Notes: a model not told the origin generated them from the letters alone. A DNA stretch of 64,000 nt from Tetrahymena thermophila SB210 (GCF_000189635.1 NW_002476463.1:496001-560000); one strand, 5' to 3'. Numbered from the stretch's first letter, positions 12,001-26,475 are shown. Numbers and translations are program-made.

Positions 12001-15000
12001 GTGTCTTTCTTGTATTACAGATTATACATATGATAGTTCTAATAATTAGTGTAATCCTAATTGCGATGCTTCTTGTAAAACTTGTTCTAAACCTAAAGAC
12101 CCAAATTCTTGTTTAAGTTGCAGTGATGGTTCTTTCTTAGATGGTGCAAAGTGTTCTATTTGTACTTCACCTTGTAAAACATGTGACTCGTTATCTACAA
12201 AATGTTTTTCATGTGTTGCAAATTATACTTATGATAGTTCTAAAAATACTTGTAGCCCTATATGCGATTCTTCATGCAAAAATTGCAGTAAACCTAATGA
12301 TCCAAATGCTTGTACTTCTTGTAATGATGGTTCTTTCCTTGATGGAAATAAATGTACTGTCTGTACACCACCTTGTAAAACATGTGATACATAAGCAACA
12401 AAGTGTTTATCTTGTATTACAGATTATACATATGATAGTTCTAAAAATTAGTGTAATCCTGACTGTGATATTTCATGTAAGACATGCTAAAAGCCTAAAG
12501 ATGCTAATCAGTGTTTGAGTTGCAACGATGGAGCTTTCCTAGATGGAACTAAATGTACTTTGTGTACTTCACCTTGTAAAACATGTGATACTTTATCTAC
12601 TAAATGCTCATCTTGTGTTACTAATTACACTTATGATAACTCAAAAAATTAATGTAATCCTGACTGTGACGCCTCTTGTAAAACTTGTTCAAATCCAAAA
12701 GATGCTAATCAGTGTTTAAGTTGTAACGATGGAGCTTTTCTTGATGGTACAAAATGTACTTTATGTACTCCACCTTGTAAAACTTGCGATACTTCTTCAT
12801 CTAAATGCTTATCATGCATTCCAAGTTATTAACTTGATAATTCAAATAATAAATGCAACCCTACATGTGATGTTTCATGTAAAACGTGCTCATAGCCTAT
12901 TGATCCAAATTCATGTCTGAGCTGCAATGATGGATTCTTTTTAGATGGGACAAAATGCTCAGCATGTTCCTCACCTTGTAAAACATGTGACTCTTCATCT
13001 ACAAAATGCTTATCATGTGTTGCAAATTATACTTATGATAGTTCTAAAAATACTTGTAGCCCTATATGCGATTCTTCCTGCAAAAATTGCAGTAAACCTA
13101 ATGACCCAAACGCTTGTACTTCTTGTAATGATGGATCTTTCCTTGATGGAAATAAATGTACTGTCTGTACATCACCTTGTAAAACATGCGATACACAAGC
13201 AACAAAGTGCTTATCTTGTATAACAGATTATACATATGATAGTTCTAAAAATTAATGTAATCCTGACTGTGATATCTCATGTAAAACATGCTCAAAACCT
13301 AAAGATGCTAATTAGTGTTTGAGTTGTAATGATGGAGCCTTTCTTGATGGAACAAAATGTACTTTGTGTACTTCACCTTGTAAAACATGTGATACTTTAT
13401 CTACTAAATGCTCATCTTGTGTTACTAATTACACTTATGATAACTCAAAAAATTAATGTAATCCTGACTGTGATATCTCATGTAAAACATGCTCAAAACC
13501 TAAAGATGCTAATTAGTGTTTGAATTGTAATGATGGAGCCTTTCTTGATGGAACAAAATGTACTTTATGTACTTTACCTTGTAAAACATGTGATACTGTT
13601 TCTACTAAATGCTCATCTTGTGTTACTAATTATACTTACGATAGCTCAAAAAATTAATGTAATCCTGACTGTGACGCCTCATGTAAAACTTGTTCAAATC
13701 CAAAAGATGCTAATCAGTGTTTAAGTTGTAACGATGGAGCTTTTCTTGATGGTACAAAATGTACTTTATGTACTCCACCTTGTAAAACTTGCGATACTTC
13801 TTCATCTAAATGCTTATCATGCATTCCAAGTTATTAACTTGATAATTCAAATAATAAATGCAACCCTACATGTGATGTTTCATGTAAAACGTGCTCATAG
13901 CCTATTGATCCGAATTCATGTTTGAGCTGCAATGATGGATTCTTTTTAGATGGGACAAAATGCTCAGCATGTTCCTCACCTTGTAAAACATGTGACTCTT
14001 CATCTACAAAATGCTTATCATGTGTTGCAAATTATACTTATGATAGTTCTAAAAATACTTGTAGCCCTATATGCGATTCTTCCTGCAAAAATTGCAGTAA
14101 ACCTAATGACCCAAACGCTTGTACTTCTTGTAATGATGGATCTTTCCTTGATGGAAATAAATGTACTGTCTGTACATCACCTTGTAAAACATGTGATACA
14201 TAAGCAACAAAGTGTTTATCTTGTGTTACAGATTATACATATGATAGTTCTAAAAATTAGTGTAATCCTGACTGTGATATCTCATGTAAAACATGCTCAA
14301 AACCTAAAGATGCTAATCAGTGTTTGAGTTGTAATGATGGAGCTTTTCTTGATGGAACAAAATGTACTTTGTGTACTTCACCTTGCAAAACATGTGATAC
14401 TTTATCTACTAAATGCTCATCTTGTGTTACTAATTACACTTATGATAACTCAAAAAATTAATGTAATCCTGACTGTGATATCTCATGTAAAACATGCTCT
14501 AAGCCTAAAGATGCTAATTAGTGTTTGAGTTGTAATGATGGAGCCTTTCTTGATGGAACAAAATGTACTTTATGTACTTTACCTTGTAAAACATGTGATA
14601 CTATTTCTACTAAATGCTCATCTTGTGTTACTAATTATACTTACGATAGCTCAAAAAATTAATGTAATCCTGACTGTGACGCCTCATGTAAAACTTGTTC
14701 AAATCCAAAAGATGCTAATCAGTGTTTAAGTTGTAACGATGGAGCTTTTCTTGATGGTACAAAATGTACTTTATGTACTCCACCTTGTAAAACTTGCGAT
14801 ACTTCTTCATCTAAATGCTTATCATGCATTCCAAGTTATTAACTTGATAATTCAAATAATAAATGCAACCCTACATGTGATGTTTCATGTAAAACGTGCT
14901 CATAGCCTATTGATCCAAATTCATGTCTGAGCTGCAATGATGGATTCTTTTTAGATGGAACCAAATGCTCAGCATGTTCCTCACCTTGTAAAACATGTGA

Positions 15001-18000
15001 CTCTTCATCTACAAAATGCTTATCATGTGTTGCAAATTATACTTATGATAGTTCTAAAAATACTTGTAGCCCTATATGCGATTCTTCCTGCAAAAATTGC
15101 AGTAAACCTAATGACCCAAACGCTTGTACTTCTTGTAATGATGGATCTTTCCTTGATGGAAATAAATGTACTGTCTGTACATCACCTTGTAAAACATGCG
15201 ATACACAAGCAACAAAGTGCTTATCTTGTATAACAGATTATACATATGATAGTTCTAAAAATTAATGTAATCCTGACTGTGATATCTCATGTAAAACATG
15301 CTCAAAACCTAAAGATGCTAATTAGTGTTTGAGTTGTAATGATGGAGCCTTTCTTGATGGAACAAAATGTACTTTATGTACTTTACCTTGTAAAACATGT
15401 GATACTGTTTCTACTAAATGCTCATCTTGTGTTACTAATTACACTTATGATAACTCAAAAAATTAATGTAATCCTGACTGTGATAGTTCATGCAAAAGCT
15501 GTGTTGCTCCAAAAGATCCAACAAAATGTTAAGAATGTAATAAAGGTTCTTATTTATCAAGTGGTTAATGTTTGAAATGTAACTCTTCATGTAATGAATG
15601 TGTTGATAATGATTCGAAATGTACAAGTTGCTTGCCAGATTATAGCTTTGATAGTTTAAAAAATATATGTACACCTATTTGTGATAGTTCTTGTAAGACA
15701 TGTTTATATCCTAAAGATTCTACCAAGTGTACTTCGTGTTAAGATGGAAGTTTTTTATTTAATGGAAAATGTTCCCCATGCAAATTACCCTGTAGCACAT
15801 GTGAAAATAAAGAAGATTAATGCTTATCTTGCTAAATAAATTATACATTTGACCATGTTAATAAGATTTGTTAAGCTGATTGCGATTCCAGTTGTAAAAC
15901 ATGTTCTTCTCCCAAAGATTCAAACTCATGTTTATCTTGTTAAGATGGGTATTTTTTAAGTGGCAAATAGTGTATACCATGCAGCAGTCCATGCAAAACC
16001 TGCAATGTTAGCTCCACTACATGTTTATCTTGTATATCAGACACTGATTATTAATATAAATCAGCATCTAATAAATGTGAACCAATTTGTGACTTATCGT
16101 GTTTGACATGTAGTGAACCAAAAAATCCTTTTAAATGCATTTCTTGTAATGATGGCACATATTTAAATTCTAATTAATGTTAAAAATGTCAAGCACCTTG
16201 CTTAACTTGTTAAAATTTATCAACTTAGTGCTTGTCTTGCATAGATTCCAAGTATACTTATGACAGTACTACAAACACTTGTAAATCTATATGCCACGCT
16301 AGCTGTAAGACATGCACTAATCCAGATGATGCTAATGCTTGTAGCTCTTGTTTTGATGGTTCATTTTTAAATGGATCTACTTGCCAACAATGCTAAGCCC
16401 CATGTTAAAATTGTTAAAATACTGGAAGTAATTGCCTATCATGCATCGCAGGATATTAATTTAAATCATCAAACACTTGTGAAATAATATGTTCTAGCTC
16501 ATGCTAATCTTGTTCAAAACCATTAGATGATAAATCATGTACTAGCTGTTCTGATGGATACTTTTTATCAGGTACCTAATGCCTACCATGCTAAGCTCCT
16601 TGCTAAAATTGTGTAGACTCTGCTAATAAGTGTTTAAGCTGTATATCTTAAACAGATTATAAATTTGTAGTATCTAATAATTCATGCTAAATGATTTGCG
16701 ATTCTACATGTAAAACATGCAGTGAGCCAAATAATCCATTAAAATGTTAAGATTGTTTAGATGGGAGCTATTTATTAAATGGGGAGTGTAAAAAATGCAC
16801 ATCTCCATGTGGAAATTGCTAAACAAGTCCTTCTAAATGTTTTTCTTGCATTAGCTCTGATTATACCTTAAATGCTAGTAGTAATACATGTGAACCTGTA
16901 TGTGATAGCTCATGTAAACTTTGTTCTTCTCCTAAAGATTCTTCTAAATGTACTACTTGTCAAGATGGATTTTACTTTGATGGAGGATTTTGTAAAAAGT
17001 GCTCATTACCTTGCTCAAAGTGCATTGATAACGATTAAAAGTGTACTTAATGTATTGATAATGTTAATTATAAGTTCGATGCTCCTACAAATAAGTGTAT
17101 CAAATAATGCCATTCTTCGTGTAAAGATTGTTCAGATCCATAAGATATTTCTAAGTGTATTTCTTGCAATGATGGATTTTATTTAGATTCTGGTTATTGC
17201 AAAAAATGTACCTCACCTTGCAATACTTGTAAAAATTCATCTGAATGTTTGACGTGTTAATCTGGATACACTCTTGACATTTCCTCTAATCAATGTTAAC
17301 CTTAATGCGATTCATCTTGTTTAACTTGCAGTAAACCAAACGATGCAAACTCCTGCTAATCATGCAAAGATGGTTCATTTTTGAATAACTTATCATAATG
17401 TTTATCTTGTAAATCTCCATGCTCAAAATGTAATGGGTCTGCAGATAAATGTACAGCTTGTATTACAAATTATAATTTAAATAATTCGTTATAATAATGC
17501 TCTCCAATTTGTGATTCAAGTTGCAAAACTTGCTCAGAGGCTAAAGATGCATCAAAATGCTTATCTTGTAATGATGGATTTTATTTAGATTCAGGAATGT
17601 GCAAAAAGTGTATCTCACCATGTAGTAATTGTAAAAATAGTACTTAATGCTTGACTTGTGAAACGGGATACACTTTAGACGTTGCTTCTAGTTAGTGCCT
17701 ACCTCAGTGTGATTCATCTTGTTTAACTTGCAGCAAACCGAATGACGCAAACTCATGTTTATCATGCAAAGATGGTTCATTTTTGAATGGTTTATCATAA
17801 TGCTAACCTTGTAAATCTCCATGCTCAAAATGTAATGGATTAGCAGATAAATGTACAGCTTGTATTACAAATTATAATTTAAATATTTCATTACAGTCAT
17901 GCTCTCCAGTTTGTGATTCAAGTTGTAAAACTTGCTCAGAGGCTCAAGATGCTTCAAAATGCTTATCATGTTAAGATGGTTTTTTCTTAATCTCAAATAC

Positions 18001-21000
18001 ATGCTAAAAATGTAAGCAACCATGCTAAACATGCTAAGATCAAGCAGATAAATGTTTATCTTGTATTTCAAATGATTTTAAGTATGATGCATTGCAATTT
18101 AAGTGCACTTCAAGTTGTCATTCTTCATGCAAAACTTGTACTGGGCCTTCTTAATCAAATTGTACAAGTTGTTTTGACAGTTTTTATTTAGATAATAATT
18201 AATGCTAAACATGTCTTTCACCCTGTGATAATTGCTCAATATCTCAAGACAACTGCACATCTTGTATAAATGGCTATAATTTAAATAGTAATAAATGTGA
18301 AATAATTTGCGATTCTTCTTGCCAAACCTGCTCTGCTCCTAAAAGCCCAAACAGTTGTACTAGCTGTAAAGATGGATTTTACTTAGATAAAGGTCAATGT
18401 AAACCTTGTTAATCTCCTTGCTCAAAATGCTCTAGCTCCGAAACTTAATGCACAGATTGTATTTCAAATTATAAATTAGCATCTAATTAATGTATACCTA
18501 TATGTGATAAATCATGCAAAAATTGCTCAAAACCTATTGATAGTAACTTTTGTTTGAGTTGTTTTGATGGATATTATTTGAGTGGCTCTTAATGTCTAAA
18601 ATGTAACAGCCCATGTGAAACTTGTGAAACAAATTCTTCAAAATGTTTAACCTGTCAAACAGGATATTAATTAAGTCTAAAAAATCCAAACACTTGTGAG
18701 CCTTCATGCGATTCTTCTTGTTTAACTTGTTCTTCAAATTCAAATCCAAATGCTTGCTTATCATGCCCAGATGGAAGATATTTAGAAAGTAATCAATGTA
18801 AATTGTGTCCAGTAAATTGTCTTACTTGCTCTAGCATTTCCAAATGTGAAAGCTGTAAATTAAATTATGGTCTTGATTTAAAAACAGGATCTTGTCAATT
18901 AATCTGCGATAAATCTTGTCTATCTTGCAGCCTTCCAAATAATCCAAAAGCTTGTCTAAGTTGTACTTCAAACAAAATATTAATTGATGGCAGCTGTTAA
19001 GATTGCCCATAGGGTCAATATTTTAATTTGAACCAATGCTCAAAATGTTCAAGCAACTGTAAAATTTGTAAAGATTCCAATACATGCAATATTTGTGAAG
19101 ATGGATATTCTTTAGACTCAAACAAATCATGCAAAGAAAATTCTCAAAGTTATAAATGTCATTATACTTGTAATACTTGTTTAGGTACTTTATACTCTCA
19201 TTGTACGTCTTGCGCAGGAAATAGAGTCCTAAATAACAAATCTGACAAGACCAAAGCTTCATAAATTGTTGGAACTTGTGACTGCCCATCTGGAACATCC
19301 GATTTTAATTAGCCTTTTTGTGATTAATCTAAAATGTAAGAGTCTATTAAAACCACAGAAACTGCATTCTTAATCTCATCAGGATCCACAACAACTGTTT
19401 TAGGTAATTAATTATTATTAATTTTGTTAAATTTTTATTACATAAAGTTTAAACATAAAAATTTAATCTTTTATTTTTTTAAAAAAAGCTATTGTATCTG
19501 CAAACCCACTGATTTTAGGAAGTTTAATAGAATTCAGTTAGACTATAAGCTTTTTCACCTATATTAATGAGAAACCCGCTCTAGGTTTTGATGATGTAGC
19601 CTAAAACTTGTATATAGCTCATATAACTAAAATATTTAACTTCGATGGAATGAGAAAAAATAAATCTTCTAGACTTTTATAAAGTACTTCTTCATAAAAT
19701 TAATTAGGTGAACAAGGATTTAATAACAATTCAAAGATACCACTTAATGATAAATATCCAGAATTCGTTGTAAATGCTTTAGCAATTTTAGTTCTTACTG
19801 GCTTAGCTTGGTTATTGTCTGCCTTAACAAGCATCATCACTATCTAAGATCCAAACTCATTTACTGCAAAAATTAAAAAAATATTTTGCATATCATTTAC
19901 AATTTGTATATTTGTGTTAACAAGTCAAGAGTTTAGCTTGTTAATATTTTTCTAATTCTAATAGCTAGGTATGGAAAATTAAATAGACACTGCCAGTGCT
20001 TTCTTATCCTTCATTGTTTTTGCTTATATATTAGGATTTTTAGGATATCTTTTCTATAAATTAAATTATTAATAAGTTTTAACTAAACCTATGTTTATAG
20101 CTTAATCTGCATTAAAAACTTCTGCAAAAGTGCATCCTATATTTGGAGTTGATATTTCTCAAGCAAAGGAGGAAAAAACAATAACAAACCCTGATTATTA
20201 TACCTTCTATATCCTTCATTTATATATAAAGCAGAACTCTTTCTTAAATCGAGCTTTTATTCAAATAATAGTGATTAGAAAAATTATTACTTCTGTTATT
20301 ATGACTTTTGGATATTAAAATCCTATTACATAAGTTAGTATACTATTAGCACTATACTTTATGTATTGGCTTTACATAATTTTGAGCAGACCGTTTAAAG
20401 AAGTTAAGCATATGATATTATACTCGGTTATTGAAACAATAACTTTAAGCATGTATATTTTATACTTAATACTTCTCAACAACGAATCAGATAATGAAAA
20501 GCAGAAAACAATTTCTTTGGTGATGTTAATTCTCATTCTTGTAGCTTTATTATTTTATCTATTAGTTTCCTTTATTTATCTTGTCTTATTTGCTGTATAA
20601 TGCCTCAAAAAATGTGGCGATAAACAAAATGATATTGCTGTTGTAAATATATCCAATCACTTTGAAAAAGATTAAAGCAATGCTCAGTTTAATTAATAAC
20701 CTATTTAAGAATCAAAGATATATACTAAGCCTTTGGATATGAGTTATAATCCAAATAGTTAGTAACATAAAATTGTAAGTTATGTATAACATGATAAAAT
20801 GAACTGTAGTGTGACTAATAACCAATCAATCATCTAAGAAAACTAAAATCTTTCTAAGCAAATCATATCAGATACAGTATTTTTAGAAAGTCCTGATAGA
20901 AGCAAATAAAATATTAATATTATATAATAGCAACCATAATAAGATAACATTAACACAACAAACCGCATAAGACTTATATAAGGTTATTAAATCGATAAAT

Positions 21001-21122
21001 TATAGCCATAAGATGATATACTTCCTGAAAAAATATCATAATCAAAGATACCAGACGTTTTTAATGAGCCTTTGAATTACTCTAGGGCTAGAAAAGCTAG
21101 AAAATTTTAAGACATATTTTGA
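9075..21122 (+). CDS. Giant GP63 (leishmanolysin) protease, Cys-rich repeat, multi-pass membrane protein
   Basis: Six exons (9075-9558, 9703-10119, 10223-10851, 10901-11029, 11081-19403, 19489-21122) sum to 11,616 nt, giving 3,871 residues and a TGA stop; every phase closes. A hydrophobic signal peptide starts at Met1. Residues ~30-500 form an M8 leishmanolysin domain with complete zinc site: HELTH (codons from 9819), the third His in SHWE (10065) and the NEYMT Met-turn. Thus it looks active. An EGF-like segment follows (CYCLDGFAGEDC). Then comes an 8.3 kb exon with about 40 repeats of ~67 residues, each with the C-x2-C pairs of furin/growth-factor-receptor-like Cys repeats. From residue ~3,310 several hydrophobic helices and a Gln/Asn-rich cytoplasmic tail follow. 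Predicted role: surface-anchored metalloprotease or receptor. The membrane part resembles those at the ends of other ciliate Cys-repeat proteins; its function is unknown. Confidence 0.92.
11130..19300 (+). repeat. Tandem 201-bp coding repeat array (Cys-rich)
   Basis: The array lies within the giant exon. The unit is ~67 codons, with a framework such as CNDGAFLDGTKC, then CTSPCKTCD, CLSC and a short NYTYD link. Units in the middle are nearly identical; those at both ends have diverged and vary in length. The frame stays open across more than 8 kb, so indels have been filtered for phase. Confidence 0.9.
12945..15470 (+). repeat. Higher-order repeat of 1,005 bp (5 x 201 bp)
   Basis: Matching points recur at 12945, 13950 and 14955; at 12729, 13734 and 14739; and at 13329, 14334 and 15339, always 1,005 bp apart. 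Blocks differ at only scattered bases. The block before is 804 bp (12141 to 12945), four units instead of five. This marks recent unequal exchange within the array. Confidence 0.88.
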
Positions 21123-21958
21123 ATTAAATCTAAAATGATTAAATATAAAAAGATATTTGTAAATATTTTTTTTATTTCACTTTTGTAAACCTTTTTTATA
21201 AATAAAACTTTAAAAAGTTTTAATTCTTTTTTTTGTTAAATATTTTTTTTAATTTAAATTATTTTATCACTCTATAAAAAAAACTTATAATTTTATGATA
21301 ATTTTAATTGTTACTAGCTAGAGAAATAAATATCACAAATTAATTTTAAAAATTGCTAATATTGATTTTTTAAAATTAATTTTTTTTTTAATCTTATTTT
21401 GTTCATTCTATTTTTTAAGTGTTTTTATTTATTTTAATAAATTTTTAATTTTAAATATTAAAAGAATTTGACAATATTTTAATATTTAATTAAATAAATT
21501 TTTATACCAAAAAATTTTTCTATTTATTTAAATATTTATTGTTTATAAATACTTCTTATCTTAAAATCACAAATATAACCTAGGTACCTTATTGTGTACA
21601 AAATTTATTTTATTTATTTATTTGTATTTATTCTTTATTTAAAAATAGTTTTTAATTTGAAAAGTGAAATAAATATTTTATTTAATACAAATAAAAGAAA
21701 TTAACAAGCATTTAAAATAAATATATTAATTTAGAGATAAAAAAATATAATTAGTTAGCTTGTAAAAATGTATTCTATTATATATTTTTATTTTTTATGC
21801 TAACTTAATTTTTTATGTTTTTACTAAATCCATTAATTTTACAAAATAAATAGAAAACATACTTTTTTATCAAGAAGTGAATTTTATTTTACTTGTAATC
21901 ATTTCAATAAAAAAAATAACAAATTTAATTACAAATTATTGTTTGATGAATAGTAGAA
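21123..21958. other. Intergenic stretch; 5' flank of receptor gene 1
   Basis: AT-rich. From about 21620 onward it is recognisably similar to 26725-27071, so the promoter region was duplicated with the downstream gene. Shared blocks include an AAATAAAAGAAAT segment and AGCTTGTAAAAATGTATTC. Confidence 0.6.
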
Positions 21959-24900
21959 ATGATTAAATTTATTAAAAATAAATTTCAAAAAGTTGAATTT
22001 AATATTTTCATAATATTAGGCTCATTATCTTTAGTTCTTTTAAGCATTTCTATTTTTCAGACCATATTCATCAAAAACTATTTAAATTATGCTATAACTG
22101 AAATTTATCTTGCTTAAGACACCAATGAAATTCAATTCTCTTTGTTAGAAAATGAATCTATCCTCTAAATTATTTAAAAGGATTTATAATTTGAAATATA
22201 AATTATCAAAATACTTTTAAATGTTAAAAATAAGTTGGACTTAGGTATTATTTTCAAAAATCCCAAATTTAAAAACCCTTTACTAAGCGTGTTAAACACA
22301 TTTTATAACAGCGGAGAGCCTTATTTGCTTAATCTTTACAAATAAAATTCCTATTTCATATCGAGTTGGTAATATCTTTTATTCTACTTTTTTTTATTTA
22401 CTTTTTTATATAAATAAGTTCAATTATAAATGTAAAATATTTTAAATTTTAAAATGAAATCTTATGTTTAAAATCATTAAATAAAACATATATTAATATA
22501 ACTGAATTTTTTACTACATACAAAAAATTTAGACATCTCTTATATTTTATAAGTTGTTAATATAAATAACTTAAATATATAAAATTGAATAAATTAAAAG
22601 GCACCAAAAAAGTACTTATGATTTAAGCTAATTAGATAGATTATCAGCAGATTAAATAAGGAATTCAAGTTATATTGACTTTATATGGAAAGCTAATTTG
22701 TAATTGAATCAAAATAGAATTTAGGAATAGCAATAATAATAAAAGATAATTGCATAATCTTACTTTATGGCTTTCAATTATGATGGGATGTATTATGGAA
22801 CAGGAGTTAATATGACTTTCTAAAATTATCTAGATCCACCTAAGTGCTAACCAAGCAGATACCAGCTAGATTCGAGATGCTAAGAATACTTTCAATTTAT
22901 AATTAACTCAAACGAAACAATGATTTAGTATTTTCCTCCTACTCATTTTATGTATTCAGATAATAATAAACCTTATATTTCTTTTGGATTCTGTAAAAAA
23001 GCGCCTATGCCCTTAAATTTTAAAGCTATTTATTAATAATAATACAAAGAAAATCCATAAATTGATGCTTTTTCTTTTATATGCAATTCTTTTAATCTTG
23101 AGAAGTAGAATCAAATACTTTAGAGCACATTTCAAAATAATAGAATAAGAATAATTTTTGATCCTATTACTATGAGAGTTGTAATATAAAGCAATCTAGA
23201 TATTTCAAATAACACACTCATAAATCTTTAATCGTCTTACTTAGATAAAATAGATGCAAAATAATAGATTTTTTTCTTATAATAAATTAAGTAATTTTAG
23301 TAATAATACATAAATAAATACTGTTTTCAAAGTAAGATTTAAGTTTTTCAGCAAATATAAATTAAGATAGTACAGTAGTTTAAATTTGAAGATAAAGGTA
23401 GAACATTTACAGTAATACTTTAACCAATATAAACAATTGATGATGATAAAAATAGTGATTCTTCTAATGTGTTATATTGCTTCAAAAATAACTTTATTTT
23501 ATTAACAATAATTGAATCTACCTCATAATTGCAATAAGATCAGTTACTGTAACAATCTCTAAAAGATATTTCTTTAATATTTTAGATATTGTTATTTTTA
23601 ATAATAATCATTTTTTGTATTTTGAGTTTTTACTATTCAAAATATATAACTGGATTGATATTTTAATCAGTTGAAAATCTCACTAATGCAATATAAAAAC
23701 TAAAAATAAATGAAGATACAAACTATTCATTGTTATTTGAGGATAAGAACTTTTTATAAAATTTTTTGAATTAGAGTGCAGATCTTTAACTTTCTAAAGA
23801 TATGAGTATTGTTTATGAAACATTTTAGAATTTATTCTTGACTCTTATTTTTATGACAGAAAGTATTATCGGTTAAAATGAAAGTTTAGCATTGATAGAA
23901 ATAACAAAATAGATTGAGTATTTCTAAAAGCTAAATAATTAAAGAGCTTTAGGTATATGTTACAATAATATGGGTAATATTCACTTTAATAATGGTAGAT
24001 ATGAAGAAGCATATGACTACTATAATAGGTCAATAGTTTGCTGCCTATATGAATTGGAGTTTTACAAAGAGCAAGATTAATATATTTGTTAGAACCAAAA
24101 GAAAAAGTCTATTCAATCTAAACTTATGAGTTCAGTGTATTTAAAAGATGGATAAACTATAAAATAATAATCACCAAATATCAATAACTTAAAATAAGCT
24201 TTTTTAGGAGATAATTATAATGATATACAAGAAAAAAAAATGAAATAAATGGATGAATTTGAACTAATTTCCTAGCTATTTTCTAGAAAGTACAATAGCT
24301 TCAAAGCAGTATTCCAATATATGATGAATGATAATAATAGAGCAGGAAACTGGGATTTAGAAGTTATATTAATGCAATAGCTTAAAGAATTAAATTTTTT
24401 AAATGAAGATAGGCAATTTTTTAATATAAGAAACAAAATAATTGCTAATATTTACTTATTACTTATTTATACAAAAACAGAATAAATTTAAGAATGCCAT
24501 AAGATAATAAGAGAAAATGAAATTATATATAATTAGTATGTTATCTAAAGGATGGAATCAGCTACATCGTAAAGTAATTCTGTTTAAAGTAAAAATGACT
24601 AACACATAAATAAAACTACTTTTAGCTCAATTTAAAATAGAAAAATTGAAAAGCACTAATCTTCAACAAATGATAACTAATAATAAAAAACTAAAAATCA
24701 ACTTAGAAAAATGGACATTCATAAATTAAATATTTTAACTAATATTGATGATATAATTAGTATATTTCACTTTACTTAATTAGGAATATATCATATTAAA
24801 ACAAAATAGTATTTTAAAGCAGCTGATTATTTTACTTAAATTTTTGAAAATTGCAAAACATTTTATTAAAATATAAGAAGTTAAAGCTTTTTGCAGCTTC

Positions 24901-26372
24901 ATAAACTTGCTAAGTAAATTAATTTAAATCATCCTCTTATAGATAGGATATATGATTAATTAGTTAATGAAGTTTCTTACAAAATAAGCTTAGTTTATCT
25001 TGATATCAGCAAAAAAAAATAAAAATAAAATAAAAAAAATAAATTAAAAGCAAAGAGATTTTGTGAAGATATTATCTCTTAAGTATTTACTAAAGATGAT
25101 GACTATTTTGGTTTAATTTATTCATCACTTTCAGATATGAGTATTTCAGAAAAAATTTCTTTAATAAATTATTAAATGATAACCAAAAATTAAAAAATAA
25201 TATGGTAATTATTACACAATATTTTTTAAACAGAAAAATGTAAAAATAAAAACTAAAATAATTTTAAAAATGAGAATGCCACTTGGTAAGAAATAAAATA
25301 ATTTATTACAATTAAAAAAATAAATATTTTTTAAAACGACTAAACAAATTATCCTAAAGAAAAAAAAGAAAATATTCTTAATTAAAATTATATATAACAA
25401 TCTAACATTCTTAAAGACACACAGTATAAGATTTTAAATCAGTACGATGGCTTCTAGAGAAATTTTAAATTTAATTTTAGTTAATTTTAAAGAAATTCAT
25501 ATTAAAATGAGTATAATTGCTCACTAAAAGAATAATAAAGCTAATTAGCAAGCTTTAACTAAAACTCATTTAGCGGCATTAACTGCATATTTTCTTAAAA
25601 TTCTTAAACAATTTGTGAAACTTCTTAAAATCAGTTGTTAAAAAATTTTAATTTTAGTGATTTAGATTAAACTATAAGCTAGGCTATTCCTTACTTAGAG
25701 GTTGTTGCTAAAAACAAACTTTAGAGTAATTTTAAACAATAAACTTAGCATGAAGATAAATCCAAATTATATTATTCTTAATAATAAAATAATTAATTTG
25801 ATAAAAGCATATTTTAGTAATAAACTATTTCTGATAATAAAATAAATGTTATTTAAATTAATAAATAAAAAATTCTTGATAGCAAAAGAAATCTGTTATA
25901 CTTCTCTATAAGAAAAGCTCTTTAATAACTAGTTCTATAATTTGATGAAAAATCTATTTTTTTGAAAATGGCTGAAATAAAATATTAGTAAAATAGTTCA
26001 AAAATACAAAAAATCGATCCATCTAATTAATTTTAAAATATTCATTAATATTTGACAACAAAAAATATTTTTAGACAAATTTATAAAAAATTTATTGTTC
26101 TAGTTATCAATGATTTTGAAATTATTTAGTAAAGTGATTCTAAATTTTAAGAAATAGTTAAAAGTCTAAGCAAATTTAGTATAGAATTATGTATTCTAAT
26201 CTAAAATAAAAAGATTTCTATGAATGAATAAAATTTGTATTAAGATTTGATAATTGATAACAAAATAACAGTTAGTTTCTTTTTTAGTTAGCTTAGCTTA
26301 CAATTATATCTTGAAAGTTCTCGATGCTCTAAATTTCATAACCATATTCCATAATTTTTAGAAAATTTTTGA
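21959..26372 (+). CDS. Two-pass receptor with Cache-like sensor and TPR region, copy 1
   Basis: Exons 21959-22368 and 22601-26372 (232-nt intron, splitting a Trp codon) give 1,393 residues and TGA. Helix 1 is at residues ~15-40, right after a basic start, and helix 2 at ~460-487. Between them lies an extracellular domain with the look of a Cache/PAS-like sensor (FMAFNYDGMYYGTGV). The next ~25 residues after helix 2 resemble a HAMP-type linker. A TPR-like unit follows at ~585-630 (YNNMGNIHFNNGRYEEAYDY). The rest is Gln/Asn-rich, ending in a segment with FIVLVINDFEI that could be a degenerate vWA fold. No kinase or cyclase domain is seen. Proposed role: sensing an external small molecule and passing a signal through the TPR region; this is inference. 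Confidence 0.8.
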
Positions 26373-26475
26373 AAATTATTGTTAGTAATTATTAATGATT
26401 ATTTACCTTAAAGAATTAATTATTTTAAATTTTAATTTTTTATGAGAGAATTTACAATCGGGGCTTTTTTAGATC

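Noticed and set aside
12141..15575. Several plus-strand frames of 63-125 residues rich in Val/Leu/His
   Set aside because: They are out-of-frame shadows of the Cys-rich repeats, repeating with the same 201/1,005 bp period.
15435..19298. Minus-strand frames opposite the Cys-rich exon
   Set aside because: Antisense shadows of a strongly constrained coding repeat; no introns, start context or family features.
25212..25400. Minus-strand hydrophobic frame
   Set aside because: Antisense of the Lys/Asn-rich part of receptor copy 1; composition effect only.
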